Shown in pieces: positions 1 to 10,800 of a stretch of 50,884 nucleotides of DNA; positions within the stretch are counted from its first letter, which is position 1, and each line of letters opens with the position of its first letter. The notes below the pieces were generated by a model. That model was not told the origin of the DNA and did not search any database. It was given only the letters and a program-made list of their open reading frames with translations. Origin of the DNA: Acidipila sp. (GTDB lineage Bacteria > Acidobacteriota > Terriglobia > Acidiferrales > UBA7541); the NCBI GenBank assembly GCA_010365215.1, contig JAAFGT010000020.1, positions 1 to 50,884 of the forward strand, read 5' to 3'. Position numbers and translations under genes: made by a program.

Positions 1-1247
1 GTCTTGGGCTCGATGGCGAAGGTGATGGAGGGCTCGGGGATTCGAGCCGGCGGATAAAAAATGGGCGCGGCTTTTTCGCCCAGAGTTTCGCCGGTGATGG
101 TTTCTTTGAGTTTGGCCACCGCGCCGATGTCGCCGGCGTGGAGCTCTTGAACTCCGGTGGCCGTCTTGCCCTGCATGATTTGCAGATGCTGAAGGCGCTC
201 GGGCACGTTGCGGTTGAAATTTACCAGCGTGGCGTCATTTTTCAACACCCCGGACATTACTTTGAAATAGGTGATGCGCCCGGCGAAAATATCCGCCAGC
301 GTTTTGAACACAAAAATCGAGACGGGCTGCGCGTCCTTGAGCTGCCGTTCGATGGCGTCGCCTTTGCGGTTGGGTTCTTTGTACCCGGTAGTCTTTTCCT
401 TATAAAGGGCCGAGGGCATCATGTCGGCGAGGAAGTCGAGGATGGCGTCGCAGCCGATGCAGTGCAGCGCCGAGCTGACCATCACCGGGAACACTTTTTC
501 TTTGTCGAAAGCTTCGCGCAGCCCTTTGGCCAGATCGTCGAGAGGCAGGGTACCTTCGGCGAAAAATTCTTCCATCAGCGCGTCGTCGCCCTCGGCGATC
601 ATCTCTACCAGTTTTTCGTGCGCGTCCTTGGCGGTCTCGGCCATCTCGGCGGGAATCTCTCCCACTTTGGCTTTGCCGTCCCCATCCGGCGTGTAGAGGT
701 AGGACTTCATACTGATGAGGTCGACGATGCCGCGAAAACTTTTCTCCCGCCCGATGGGAAGATGGATGGGAACCACTTTGCGGCCGAAGGCATTTTCGAT
801 GGAGGCCAGCGCGCGGTCGAAGTCAGCCAGCTCGCGATCCATCCAGTTGACGACGAAGGCGCGGGGGATGTCGTACTCGACGGTGTAGTCCCAAACTTTT
901 TCGGTGACCACTTGCACGCCCGCGACGGCCTCCACCAGAATCAGCGCGCAGTCGGCGGCGATCATGGACGCCTTGGTTTCATTGACGAAGGTGCTATAGC
1001 CGGGCGTATCGAGCAGATTGATCTTGGTGCCTTTCCATTCGGCGTAGGCCAGCGAGGTCTGGATGGAGATTTTGCGCGCAATCTCTTCCTCGTCCCAATC
1101 GGTGGTGGTGGAGCCGTCGGAGACTCGGCCCAGGCGGTTGGTCATGCCGGCGGTATACAGCAGAGCTGAGGTGAGTTGAGTTTTTCCGGAATCTCCGTGG
1201 CCGAGAATGGCAACATTGCGGATGCTTTCGCCGCTGTAGGCTTTCAT
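1..1247 (-). CDS. EF-G-like translational GTPase, 3'-truncated by window edge
   Basis: Translation from the ATG at 1247 runs open to the left edge, giving about 415 residues of an EF-G-family protein (usually about 690). The P-loop GHGDSGKT lies near residue 15. A switch-I-like segment TDWDEEEIARKISIQTS and the G3 motif DTPGY follow. EF-G itself has DTPGH, so the Tyr points to the EF-G paralogue group (FusA2/EF-G-2 type) rather than the main elongation factor. The G4 motif reads NWMD instead of the usual NKMD. After the G domain comes the EF-G domain II region (PVSIFVFKTL...). Domains III-V are outside the window. Its role could be an accessory translocase or a ribosome-associated GTPase. Family assignment is firm; paralogue class is inferred. 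Confidence 0.85.
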   Translation of the reverse strand, partial: MKAYSGESIRNVAILGHGDSGKTQLTSALLYTAGMTNRLGRVSDGSTTTDWDEEEIARKISIQTSLAYAEWKGTKINLLDTPGYSTFVNETKASMIAADCALILVEAVAGVQVVTEKVWDYTVEYDIPRAFVVNWMDRELADFDRALASIENAFGRKVVPIHLPIGREKSFRGIVDLISMKSYLYTPDGDGKAKVGEIPAEMAETAKDAHEKLVEMIAEGDDALMEEFFAEGTLPLDDLAKGLREAFDKEKVFPVMVSSALHCIGCDAILDFLADMMPSALYKEKTTGYKEPNRKGDAIERQLKDAQPVSIFVFKTLADIFAGRITYFKVMSGVLKNDATLVNFNRNVPERLQHLQIMQGKTATGVQELHAGDIGAVAKLKETITGETLGEKAAPIFYPPARIPEPSITFAIEPK

Positions 1248-1460
1248 CGTGTACCCCGGCAGTCGCTGTATGTTCCTGCCCTGGCGGCAGGCTCGGGCGG
1301 TAGGACTGGCTCAGCCCCAAATGCGGGATGCTAGCACAGCGCGAACGGAGGCTTCAACTGAGAGGAGCATTTACCCGAGCAGCGGCGAGAAACTCGGCGG
1401 CACCAAGACGTCGTGGTTGATGCGGGGTACGCGCGGCGGCGCCGATCACGCCGGTGCCGA

Positions 1461-2036
1461 TCACGCCGGCGATTTGACGAAGCGCAACGCTACGGAATTC
1501 ATGCAGTAGCGCTGGCCGGTGGGACGCGGTCCATCGTCGAAGACGTGGCCCAAGTGAGCATCGCACTTCTTGCAGCTCACTTCATCGCGGGACATGCCCA
1601 GGGTCATGTCGGTGGAGATGGAAATGTTTTGTTTGGAAATCGGCGCCCAGAAGCTGGGCCACCCCGTGCCGGAATTGAATTTTGTCGTGGAGCTATACAG
1701 CGCGGTGTCGCAGCAGATGCAGCGGTAGATGCCTTTTTCGTAAAAGTGATCGTAGGGCCCGCTAAAGGCACGCTCGGTGCCGTGCAGCCGGGTGACTTCG
1801 TAAGCATCGGCGGTAAGCTTTTGCTTCCACTCGGCGTCGGACAGGACGATGGTCTGCGTCGTGACCAGTCCTTTAGAGACGCCGGCGTCGGTAAACTCCT
1901 CGATCTTGATGCTCTTCGGCTTGGCGTCGCGGCCGGAGTTTGCGCGCGGCGGGGCGAAAGAAGCGCGGCCTATTTTCCAGGCGAACAGCCCGGCACCGGC
2001 AACCGACGCGCTGAAAAGGAATGCTCTACGATTCAT
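1461..2036 (-). CDS. msrB: Peptide-methionine (R)-S-oxide reductase, exported
   Basis: 191 residues. The C-terminal ~130 residues carry the MsrB signature: the zinc pairs CICC and CKKC, the GTGWPSFW segment, HLGHVFDDGP, and the catalytic cysteine in RYCMNS. MsrB reduces methionine-R-sulfoxide in proteins. The N-terminus MNRRAFLFSASVAGAGLFAW resembles a Tat signal (twin Arg plus a hydrophobic stretch), so the enzyme probably works in the periplasm on oxidised envelope proteins. The gene stands alone on the minus strand, about 190 bp downstream of the asparaginase gene. Its stop codon sits inside a small 15-bp tandem duplication (1441-1470). Confidence 0.93.
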   Translation of the reverse strand: MNRRAFLFSASVAGAGLFAWKIGRASFAPPRANSGRDAKPKSIKIEEFTDAGVSKGLVTTQTIVLSDAEWKQKLTADAYEVTRLHGTERAFSGPYDHFYEKGIYRCICCDTALYSSTTKFNSGTGWPSFWAPISKQNISISTDMTLGMSRDEVSCKKCDAHLGHVFDDGPRPTGQRYCMNSVALRFVKSPA

Positions 2037-2224
2037 GGCCAGTCCTTGATCGCTCCGGGTAGAAGACCGGCGGAGCGCTGAATTTCATTTTCACATACTG
2101 CGACTCTAGACCGTGCACCTTTACATAGTTTGATGCGCCGCGCGGTAAGAACGATCTCATCTGCCATACGGCTTTTTAACGCTCGTTGGATGTCGCAGGC
2201 CCGACAATTCAGCCAGCGAGGTGC

Positions 2225-3169
2225 TCACACGCTGGTGATGAAGGAGCCGTCCGGGGCTACGTAGCCGTAGGCCATGCGTGGCGTGCTGTGCGCGAAGCCG
2301 ACGCGCCCGGCGCGATCAAGCAGGATCAGGCCGCCGGTTCCCTGCGTGCGAACCGCAAGAATTTCGATACTTTTCTGTGCCGCGCGGAAGGCAGCCCCCT
2401 CGGGCTCTCCCGTGGATTCGTAGCCGGCGCGCAGCAGGTCCGCGGCCGTTTTTGCGAGCACCACTTTCATAATCGCTTCACCCCAGCCGGTGCACGAAAT
2501 GCCGCCGGCCTGTTCGTCGGCATAGCAGCCGCAGCCGATGAGCGGAGAATCACCTACGCGGCCGGGCCGTTTGCAGCAAGTTCCGCCGGTGGAAGTCCCG
2601 GCGACGATGCGCCCTTGCGAGTCCATGGCCACGGCTCCCACAGTTCCGGTGGCGACCGAGCTTGGCGAGCCAGGCGTGCCGGGCGAGAAGTGAAACTCGT
2701 CGCGGTGGCCGTGCACGCTGCATTGCTGCCAGGCCCGGCGTTCGCGCGCAGTGATTAATTCCTCGGGATCGCAGAGCGCCATGCCCTGCTCGACGGCAAA
2801 TTTTTCCGCGCCCGCGCCGACGAGCATGAGGTGTTCGCTCGATTGCAGAATTTTCCGCGCCAGGCGGATGGGATTGCGGATGCGCTCGACCACTGCCACC
2901 GCTCCGGCTTTGAGAGTTTGCCCCTCCATAAGGATGGCATCGAGAGCGACGCGCCCCGCGGCGTTGAGATGCGAGCCAATCCCTGCGTCGAACTCCGGAT
3001 GCTCTTCCAGCGAAACGATAGCCGCTTCCACGGCATCGAGGGAGCTGCCGCCACGTTCGAGAATGGGCCAAGCGACGGCCAACGCCGCCTGGCAGCCAGC
3101 GCGGCAAGCGGCGACGGCCGCGTCGGGAATGGACCAGGCGCCGCCGTGAACGATGATCGATGGTTTCAC
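2225..3169 (-). CDS. iaaA: Isoaspartyl peptidase / plant-type L-asparaginase (Ntn hydrolase)
   Basis: 314 residues, the normal length of the Ntn-hydrolase asparaginase family. It starts with the family-typical IIVHGGAWSIP. The autocleavage site is the Thr of GTVGAVAMD, which becomes the N-terminal nucleophile of the beta subunit. Downstream are the substrate-binding GTSTGG and the conserved GDSPLIGCGCYAD segment. The enzyme removes isoaspartyl dipeptides and hydrolyses asparagine; no signal peptide is evident, so it is probably cytoplasmic. It lies about 95 bp downstream of the CDP-alcohol transferase and may share transcription with it. Confidence 0.93.
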   Translation of the reverse strand: MKPSIIVHGGAWSIPDAAVAACRAGCQAALAVAWPILERGGSSLDAVEAAIVSLEEHPEFDAGIGSHLNAAGRVALDAILMEGQTLKAGAVAVVERIRNPIRLARKILQSSEHLMLVGAGAEKFAVEQGMALCDPEELITARERRAWQQCSVHGHRDEFHFSPGTPGSPSSVATGTVGAVAMDSQGRIVAGTSTGGTCCKRPGRVGDSPLIGCGCYADEQAGGISCTGWGEAIMKVVLAKTAADLLRAGYESTGEPEGAAFRAAQKSIEILAVRTQGTGGLILLDRAGRVGFAHSTPRMAYGYVAPDGSFITSV

Positions 3170-3265
3170 AGGACCTCCTGTCGACGAAAGCGACGGCCAG
3201 GAAACGAACCGCGAGCAGAAGGGATGGCGGAGAAATAAGATGGGCGAGACGAAAGCGCGTGAGGG

Positions 3266-3922
3266 TTAATCGGCGTGCTGTGCCGCGGAGCGCGCGGCGA
3301 TCTCCGGGCGCTTGGGCACAACCTCCACCAAATTGCCGGCTTGAATTTCCTTCCAGGTATGCACGATGCGTTGAATCACGGAAATATTCGGTCCAATGGC
3401 CAGCAGCCAAAGCGCGGGCCCCACACGATTGCCCAGCGCGCCGAGGATGAGCAACACAATACGCTCCGGGCGCTCCCAAAACCCGGCTTTGCAACTGGGG
3501 ATGAGCGACTCGGCGCGAGCTCGCGCGTAGCTGACCATCACCGACCCGGACATAGCCACGCCTACCAGCACCGCGTAAAAGAAGCGGTTGACGCGCGCGT
3601 AGTAGACCAGCAGGCCGAGGAAGAGCACCAGGTCGGAGTAGCGGTCGATCACAGAATCAAAAAAACCGCCGAACGTGGTCACGCGACCCTGCGCCCGGGC
3701 GACGCGACCGTCGGTCATATCAAAGATTCCGGCGAGGATCATGACCGCGCCCGCGGTTTGAAAGCGCCCCGCGGCGAATAACACGGCGGCCCAGAGATTT
3801 ACGACCAGGCCAATAAAGGTGAGGACGTTGGGATGGATGCCGGTGGCGGCGAGGCCGCCGACGATCTGGTACAGCAGCCAGTGACCTGCTCTACCGATAC
3901 CGCCGGTGATAGTGGTAGCCAT
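3266..3922 (-). CDS. CDP-alcohol phosphatidyltransferase family membrane protein
   Basis: 218 residues, with several hydrophobic membrane segments. The diagnostic motif DG-x2-AR-x8-G-x3-D-x3-D is present in full, beginning at DGRVARAQ around residue 71. It holds the aspartates that coordinate the divalent metal and the CDP group. The enzyme transfers a phosphatidyl (or similar) group from a CDP-lipid to an alcohol acceptor. Whether it makes phosphatidylglycerol phosphate, an inositol lipid or something else cannot be told from the motif. It starts 44 bp after greA ends, so the two are probably co-transcribed. Confidence 0.88.
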   Translation of the reverse strand: MATTITGGIGRAGHWLLYQIVGGLAATGIHPNVLTFIGLVVNLWAAVLFAAGRFQTAGAVMILAGIFDMTDGRVARAQGRVTTFGGFFDSVIDRYSDLVLFLGLLVYYARVNRFFYAVLVGVAMSGSVMVSYARARAESLIPSCKAGFWERPERIVLLILGALGNRVGPALWLLAIGPNISVIQRIVHTWKEIQAGNLVEVVPKRPEIAARSAAQHAD

Positions 3923-3966
3923 GATGGCAAGACTTCATGACGATGCGCGCTCGCCGCGGAGCGCGC

Positions 3967-4446
3967 TCAGACTTCGTCGTGGATGGTGCGCAGCTTGATG
4001 ATCTCGAGTTCTTTTTTCCCCGCTGGGGTTTGCACGTCGACAGTATCGCCCACCGTGCGGCCGAGCAGCGCGCGGCCAATGGGCGACGTGGTGGAGATCA
4101 AGCCTTTTGCAGCGTCGGATTCTTCCGTAGTCACGAGCTTGTATTCGATCTTCACCGAACGTGCCGTGTCGAGGACCGTCAGGCGCGACCCGTAGGCTGC
4201 CCTGTCGCGGGGCAGGTTGTCCAGATTCATCATGGAAACGTCGGACAGGCGCTTTTGCAACTGCCCCAGGCGGGCGGAGAGATAGCTTTGCCGTTCTTTG
4301 GCGTACTTGTACTCGGCGTTCTCTTTGAGATCGCCATGCGCCCGCGCCTTCATCAACTCTTTGGGCAGCTCGAGATTGAGCTCGTGCTCGAGTTGCAGCA
4401 GTTCTTCTTCGAGCTTGCGCTTCAGCCGTTGTTCGATTTCGCCCAT
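3967..4446 (-). CDS. greA: Transcription elongation factor GreA
   Basis: 159 residues. The N-terminal coiled-coil half carries the GreA signature GDLKENAEYKYAKE, whose acidic tip (D and E) enters the RNA polymerase secondary channel to trigger transcript cleavage. The C-terminal FKBP-like half contains the conserved SPIGRALLGRTVGDTV. Length and domain order are typical of GreA rather than GreB. It is the first gene of a likely minus-strand operon with the CDP-alcohol phosphatidyltransferase. Confidence 0.93.
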   Translation of the reverse strand: MGEIEQRLKRKLEEELLQLEHELNLELPKELMKARAHGDLKENAEYKYAKERQSYLSARLGQLQKRLSDVSMMNLDNLPRDRAAYGSRLTVLDTARSVKIEYKLVTTEESDAAKGLISTTSPIGRALLGRTVGDTVDVQTPAGKKELEIIKLRTIHDEV

Positions 4447-4684
4447 TGTGAGAAAACCTGCAGGAATTTATCCGCTAATTTTGTAGGAATATCCGCCGGA
4501 GGGCGCAACCAAGAGTGAACCCTATTCCGCCATTAACAGGGAAAAAAGCGGGGAAATATCACGCACTTCGTGAAGCTTCCCACGACGCAAACATACCACC
4601 GACGCCGAGTATTGGCAAACAGAGGGGCTTGGAGCGCATGGCGGAGAAGACGCTAATCGCGCCATTCCAACGGCCAAGTTCTTG
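4447..4684. other. Intergenic region between the RND operon end and greA
   Basis: 238 bp between the mdtC-like stop and the greA start. It should contain the greA promoter and the 3' end of the efflux operon. No convincing -35/-10 pair, terminator or small gene was seen by eye. Confidence 0.4.
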
Positions 4685-7600
4685 CTAACGGTTGAGAGCG
4701 ACAGCGGGGCTGCTGGTCCGTTTTGCCCAAAGACTGCGCAGCCAAGACTGCAACCGATCCAGGTAGATATAAACCACGGGCGTGGTAAAGAGAGTAAGGA
4801 GCTGGCTGAGAATTAAGCCGCCAACGATCGTAATTCCCAGCGGGCGACGGAGCTCTGATCCAACGCCAGTTCCAAGGACAAGCGGTAGAGCCCCTAAAAG
4901 GGCCGCCATGGTGGTCATCATAATCGGACGAAAACGGAGGAGGCATGCCTTGTAGATGGCTTCCACCGGAGAGGTGCCTTCTTCGCGTTCCGTCTGCATC
5001 GCAAAATCGATCATGAGAATGGCATTCTTTTTGACAATCCCAATGAGAAGAATGATTCCGATGAGCGCAATAAGGTTCAGATCGGATTTAGCGATGCGAA
5101 TGGCGAGCAGCGCACCGATGGCTGCGGATGGGATCGTGGAAAGAATCGTAATGGGATGGATATAGCTCTCATAAAGGATGCCAAGAACGATATAAACGGC
5201 GGCGAGGGCAGTGAGAATCAGTATGGGCATGGTGGAAGAAGAATCGCGAAACGCCTGGGCGGTTCCTGCCGAAGTGGTGTGCACCGTGGAGGGAATATTT
5301 AATTCACGCTGGGCTGCTTGAATATGCTCGAGAGCAGGTCCGAGAGAGGCTCCCGGTACAAGATTGAAAGAAAGCGTGATGGCCGGAAAAATGCTTTGAT
5401 GATTAACAGAAAGCGCGGTAACGGACGGTTGGTAGCGGGCGAACGCGCTGAGCTGAACAAGCTTTCCCGTCTTGGATGGAACATAAATAGTCTGCAATGC
5501 TTCCGGCCCTTGCTGGGCTGCGGGCGCGATTTCGAGGATGACGTGGTATTGGTTTAAGCCTTTATAAATATTGGAGACCTGGCGCTGGCCAAACGCGTCG
5601 CTCAAGGTATTGTCGATATCCAGAATGGAAACCCCCAGGCGAGCGGCGGTGTCGCGGTCGATGACCAGCTCGCTTTCCAGACCGTGCTGCTGCTGGTCTG
5701 AGTTTACGTCGCGGAGCTCGGGGACTTGGCTCATACGCTTCATGAGAATTGGAGCCCAATGCGTAAGGTCGGCCAAATTGTCCGCCTGCAAGGTATATTG
5801 ATACTGCGCTCCGCCAAACCTGCCGCCAATCGTGAGGTCCTGAACCGATTGGAGAAACAATGAGGCGCCGGGGACTTTCGCGCTGTTGCGGCGAATGCGC
5901 GCAATCACCTCATCGGCGCTAAGCTTGCGCTCTCGCAAGGGCTTGAGTTGAGCGAACATACGCGCGGTGCTGCCGCCGTTACCACCGCCGGCGAATGCGG
6001 TTACCGTGTCGATGGCCGGATCCTGCAACACAATCTCCGTGAACTGCCTCATTTTTCCGGACATGGCGGCGAACGACAGGTCCTGATCACCCTGAATCAA
6101 TCCGGAGATGCGGCCGGTGTCTTGTTGCGGAAAAAATCCTTTGGGTGTGATCCAGAAGAGATAGACGTTCAGGCAGACCGTACCGATGGTCAGCAGCAAA
6201 ATCAGGAACTGATGGCGCAGAACGGAGCGCAGCGAGACATCATAAACGTTAAGAAGTCCATTGAAAGCGCGCTCGGAATATTGATACACGCGGCCATGTC
6301 CCTTGGAGTCGGGGCGCAGAAAGCGAGCGCACATCATCGGCGTGGTGGTGAGGGAAATCAGGAGGGAAACGCCGATGGCCGCGCTAAGCACAACTGCAAA
6401 TTCACGAAAGAGACGGCCCACAATGCCGCCCATCAGCAGAATAGGAATGAAAACAGCGATCAGGGAGACGCTCATGGAGAGCACGGTGAAAACAATTTCG
6501 TTGGAACCTTTCATGGTGGCTTCGTAAGGACTCAAGCCCAACTCCATGTGGCGGGTAATATTTTCAATGACCACGATGGCATCGTCTACAACGAAGCCGG
6601 TGCAAATGGTCAGGGCCATCAGCGACAGATTGTCCAGACTGTAGTGGCAAAGATACATCACGCCGAATGTGCCGACGAGGGAGAGGGGAACGGCCACGCT
6701 GGGAATAATGGTGGCCCGTACGTTCCGCAGGAACGCAAAAACCACGAGAATCACCAGAACAATCGAGATCATCAGAGAAATTTCCACATCGTGAACGGAA
6801 GCTCGAATGGTGATGGTGCGGTCGATGATGACGCCGAGGTGCAGCGAAGGAGAAATGGAGGCGCGCAGCAGCGGAAGGACGGAGGTGATGCGGTCTACAG
6901 TGTCGATCATATTGGCGCCAGGCTGGCGAAAGATGGCAATAATTACGGATGTCTTGCCGCCTGATAGACCCAGATTTCTCGTGTCCGCGACGGAATCGAT
7001 AACCTCGGCAACGTCCCGTAAGCGCAACGAGGCGTCTTGTTTGCCGGCAATAATTAGGGGCTGATATTCGTAGGCCTTAAACAATTGATCGCTGTCGGAA
7101 ATGGACCAGGAGCGCGTGCCGTCGGAGAGTGATCCTTTTGCCAGGTTTGAGTTCGCGGTGCCTAATGTTTTTCGAATGGTTTCGAGGCTTATTCCGTAGC
7201 TATTGAGCTGCGTGGGATTCACTTCCACGCGGACGGCGGGACTGGAGCTGCCCCAGACGAAGACCTGCCCTACGCCGTCGATCTGCGCCAACTTTTGCGC
7301 GAGAATGGAGTCTGCCGCGTCATAAATCTGCGCCTGCGGAACAATCTCCGAGGTCAATGCCAAAAGCAGAATTGGAGCGTCGGCCGGATTGACTTTGCGA
7401 TAGGTAGGCTGAATCGGAAGGTCGGCGGGCAACTGGCCGCGAGCGGCATTAATCGCAGCCTGGACGTCGCGCGCCGCAGCATTAATGTCGCGGTTGAGAT
7501 CAAATTGCAGAATGATGCTCGTGGAGCCAAGGCCGCTGGAGGAGGTCATCTGGGTGACGCCGGCGATGCGGCCGAACTGGCGCTCGAGGGGTGTGGCCAC

Positions 7601-7798
7601 GGCAGAGGCCATGGTTTCGGGGCTGGCGCCGGGCAACCCAGCGCCAACAGCAATCGTCGGGAAATCGACTCGCGGGAGCGGGGCCACGGGCAAGAAACGG
7701 AAGGCCACGGCTCCGGAAAGAAAAATAGCGATGGTCATAAGCGAAGTGGCAACCGGGCGACGAATAAACGGCGCGGAGAAATTGGAGGAGAAGTTCAA
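4685..7798 (-). CDS. mdtC: RND multidrug efflux permease, second subunit (MdtC-like)
   Basis: 1,037 residues, the normal size of an AcrB-family RND permease with twelve TM helices and two large periplasmic loops. It shows the family N-terminus (FIRRPVATSLMTIAIF), the proton-relay TM4 region with [14 protein letters not shown], and the C-terminal [14 protein letters not shown]. It sits directly behind a paralogous permease, the MdtB/MdtC arrangement in which the two permeases form a heterotrimer. The start appears to be TTG at 7798, three bases after the previous stop, with GGGAG about eight bases upstream. Substrate range cannot be read from sequence. Confidence 0.92.
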   Translation of the reverse strand: MNFSSNFSAPFIRRPVATSLMTIAIFLSGAVAFRFLPVAPLPRVDFPTIAVGAGLPGASPETMASAVATPLERQFGRIAGVTQMTSSSGLGSTSIILQFDLNRDINAAARDVQAAINAARGQLPADLPIQPTYRKVNPADAPILLLALTSEIVPQAQIYDAADSILAQKLAQIDGVGQVFVWGSSSPAVRVEVNPTQLNSYGISLETIRKTLGTANSNLAKGSLSDGTRSWSISDSDQLFKAYEYQPLIIAGKQDASLRLRDVAEVIDSVADTRNLGLSGGKTSVIIAIFRQPGANMIDTVDRITSVLPLLRASISPSLHLGVIIDRTITIRASVHDVEISLMISIVLVILVVFAFLRNVRATIIPSVAVPLSLVGTFGVMYLCHYSLDNLSLMALTICTGFVVDDAIVVIENITRHMELGLSPYEATMKGSNEIVFTVLSMSVSLIAVFIPILLMGGIVGRLFREFAVVLSAAIGVSLLISLTTTPMMCARFLRPDSKGHGRVYQYSERAFNGLLNVYDVSLRSVLRHQFLILLLTIGTVCLNVYLFWITPKGFFPQQDTGRISGLIQGDQDLSFAAMSGKMRQFTEIVLQDPAIDTVTAFAGGGNGGSTARMFAQLKPLRERKLSADEVIARIRRNSAKVPGASLFLQSVQDLTIGGRFGGAQYQYTLQADNLADLTHWAPILMKRMSQVPELRDVNSDQQQHGLESELVIDRDTAARLGVSILDIDNTLSDAFGQRQVSNIYKGLNQYHVILEIAPAAQQGPEALQTIYVPSKTGKLVQLSAFARYQPSVTALSVNHQSIFPAITLSFNLVPGASLGPALEHIQAAQRELNIPSTVHTTSAGTAQAFRDSSSTMPILILTALAAVYIVLGILYESYIHPITILSTIPSAAIGALLAIRIAKSDLNLIALIGIILLIGIVKKNAILMIDFAMQTEREEGTSPVEAIYKACLLRFRPIMMTTMAALLGALPLVLGTGVGSELRRPLGITIVGGLILSQLLTLFTTPVVYIYLDRLQSWLRSLWAKRTSSPAVALNR

Positions 7799-7801
7799 TT
7801 G

Positions 7802-10800
7802 CTAATCTCCCGCCGGCTCGGCAGTCATCTGTTTCGGGGAGTTGCCGGCTTGCCAGGGAAAGCGCCGGGCGAGCCAGTCAAACGCGAGATAGACCACTGG
7901 CGTAGTGTAAAGGGTCAGCAACTGGCTCAGGATCAATCCGCCCACGATGGTGATGCCCAAAGGACGGCGGAGCTCCGAACCGACACCGCTGCCTAACGCC
8001 AGGGGCAGTCCACCGAGTAGCGCGGCCATCGTGGTCATCATGATCGGCCGGAAGCGCAGCAGGCAAGCTTCGTAGATGGCGTCGACGGGCGCTTTACCTT
8101 CCTTGCGCTCAGCCTCCAGCGCAAAATCGATCATCATGATGGCGTTTTTCTTGACGATGCCAATCAGCAGAATGATGCCGATGAGGGCGATCACGCTGAA
8201 CTCGGTATGAAAGAGCAGAAGAGCAAGAATTGCGCCTACGCCGGCGGAAGGAAGCGTGGAAAGAATGGTAATCGGATGGATATAACTTTCGTAAAGGATA
8301 CCCAGGACGAGGTACACGACGATGAGCGCGGCAAGAATAAGAATGGGTTCATTGGAAAGCGATTTGAGGAAAGCGGCAGCGGTGCCTTGAAAGGCAGCTT
8401 GAATACTCGCGGGCATGGCCAGCTGGGCGCGTGCGCCGTCGATGGCATTGGTCGCTTCCCCCAGAGAAACATCAGGAGCCAAATTGAAGGACAGGGTCAC
8501 CACGGGGAACTGGCCCTGATGGCTGATGACCAGAGGGGTGCTGCCCGCTTCGAAGCGAGTGAATGCGCTGAGCGGAATTTGCTGTCCTTTGGAAGAGTGG
8601 ACGTAAATATTTTTGAGAGAATCGGGATCCTGCTGAAATTGCGGGCCGGCTTCCATCACCACGTGATACTGATTCAACTGGGTGAAGATAGTGGACACCT
8701 GGCGCTGGCCGAAGGCGTCGTAGAGAGTGTTGTCTATATCCGCAGGAAGAACTCCCAGGCGTGAAGCGGTATCGCGATCAATGGTGAGAGTCGCCAAAAG
8801 ACCTTGGTTCAACTGATCCGTAGCGACATCGCGCAATTCCGGCAGGGCTTTGAGCTTATCGACAAAGAGCGGAACCCAGTAGCTGAGCTCCTTGGGATCG
8901 ACATCTTCCATGGTGTACTGGAATTGGGTGCGGCTGACGCGGTCTTCCACGGTGAGATCCTGCACCGGCTGCATAAACAGAGTAACGCCGTTGATCTTGG
9001 CCAGCTCGGGCTGCAGACGGCGGATGATTTCGGATGAAGTTATTTTTCTTACGGAGAGAGGCTTCAAGTTAACTTGAATGCGGCCGCTATTGAGAGTGAT
9101 GTTGGTTCCGTCGATGCCGATGAAGGAAGAAAGAGTCTCCACCGCAGGATCCTTGAGAATTACATCCGCCAGCTGCTGCTGGTAGCCCGCCATGGCAGCG
9201 AACGAAGTGTCCTGCGGAGCTTCGGAAACCCCCAGGATGACGCCGGTATCCTGCACCGGGAAAAACCCCTTGGGGACATACATGTAGAGAAGAATCGTGG
9301 CAACGAGCGTAGCCACGGTGACCAGCAAGGTGGTGCCCTGATACCGCAAAACGATTTGCAGTGTTCGTCCGTAAAATGCGATCACCTTGTTGAAGATATT
9401 CTCGGAACTGCGATAGAAGCGGCTCTGGTCTTCTTCTTTCTGGTGACGGAGAAGCTTGGCTGCCATCATCGGCGTAAGCGTCAGCGAGACAAAGGCGGAG
9501 ACCAGAATAGTGACCGCCAAAGTGATGGCAAACTCCCGGAAAAGGCGGCCGACGATATCACCCATGAAGAGCAGCGGGATGAGCACGGCGATCAAAGAAA
9601 CGGTAAGCGACACAATCGTGAAACCGATTTGTTCGGAACCCTTCAGCGCGGCTTCCAGGGGTGATTCTCCAAGCTCAATATACCGGCTGATATTTTCGAC
9701 CATGACGATGGCATCATCGACTACGAAACCAGTGGAAATGGTCAGAGCCATAAGAGAGAGGTTATTTAAACTGTAGCCCAGCAGATACATCACACCGAAG
9801 GTGCCCACGATCGAGAGCGGTACAGCAATACTGGGAATGATGGTGGCGCGGATGCTGCGTAAAAAAAGAAAAATCACCATGATGACCAGCGCGATAGTGA
9901 GGATTAGAGAAAACTGCACATCCGCAACCGATGCGCGGATGGTGGTGGTGCGGTCGGTGAGGACGTTCACCTGGATAGATGCGGGCAGGGCTGCTTTCAG
10001 CTGCGGCAGCAGTTTATTGACGCGATCCACTACGTCAATGATGTTCGCTCCTGGTTGCCGCTGAATATTCAAAATAACAGCGGGATTGCGATTGGCCCAG
10101 GCTGCCAGTTTTGTGTTTTCCGCGCCGTCGATAATCGTGGCCACGTCGGTCAGGCGAATCGGCGCTCCATTGCGGTAGGCAATAATCAGCGTGCGATAGG
10201 CCTCGCTGGATATAAGCTGATCGTTGGCGGCGATGGTATAAGCCTGGTGGGGTCCGTCAAAGGTTCCCTTGGCCTGATCCACATTTGCCTGGGTGAGGGC
10301 AGTCCTCAGGTCTTCCAGGCTAAGTCCGTACGATGCCAGGGCGGTTGGGTTTGCCTGCACACGCACGGCCGGGCGTTGACCGCCACTGATGCTGACCAAC
10401 CCAACTCCGGAAAGTTGGGAAATTTTCTGCGCCAGAGTGGTATCAGAAAGGTCTTCGACCTTCGATAACGCCAAGGTCGGTGAAGTAAGCGCAATGGTGA
10501 GGATCGGCGCATCGGCAGGATTCACTTTGCTATAAATGGGAGGATTTGGCAGATCGCGTGGCAGAAGATTCGAAGCGGAATTGATCGAGGCCTGCACTTC
10601 CTGTTCGGCGATATCTATATTTAAATCTAGATTGAATTGTAAAGTGATGAGCGAACTTCCAAATGAGCTGGTGGAGGTCATTTGAAGGAGGCCAGGAATT
10701 TGGCCAAAGCTCCGCTCGAGAGGCGCGGTGACGGAAGATGCCATTACATCGGGGCTGCCACCGGGATAGAAAGTCTGAATCTGGATGGTGGGATAATCGA

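Noticed and set aside
138-1169. 343-codon plus-strand open frame at the left edge
   Set aside because: Antisense of the EF-G-like gene, which has full GTPase motifs and runs off the window.
1441-1470. Two copies of a 15-bp sequence at the msrB 3' end
   Set aside because: Short local duplication at the stop codon with no sign of wider function.
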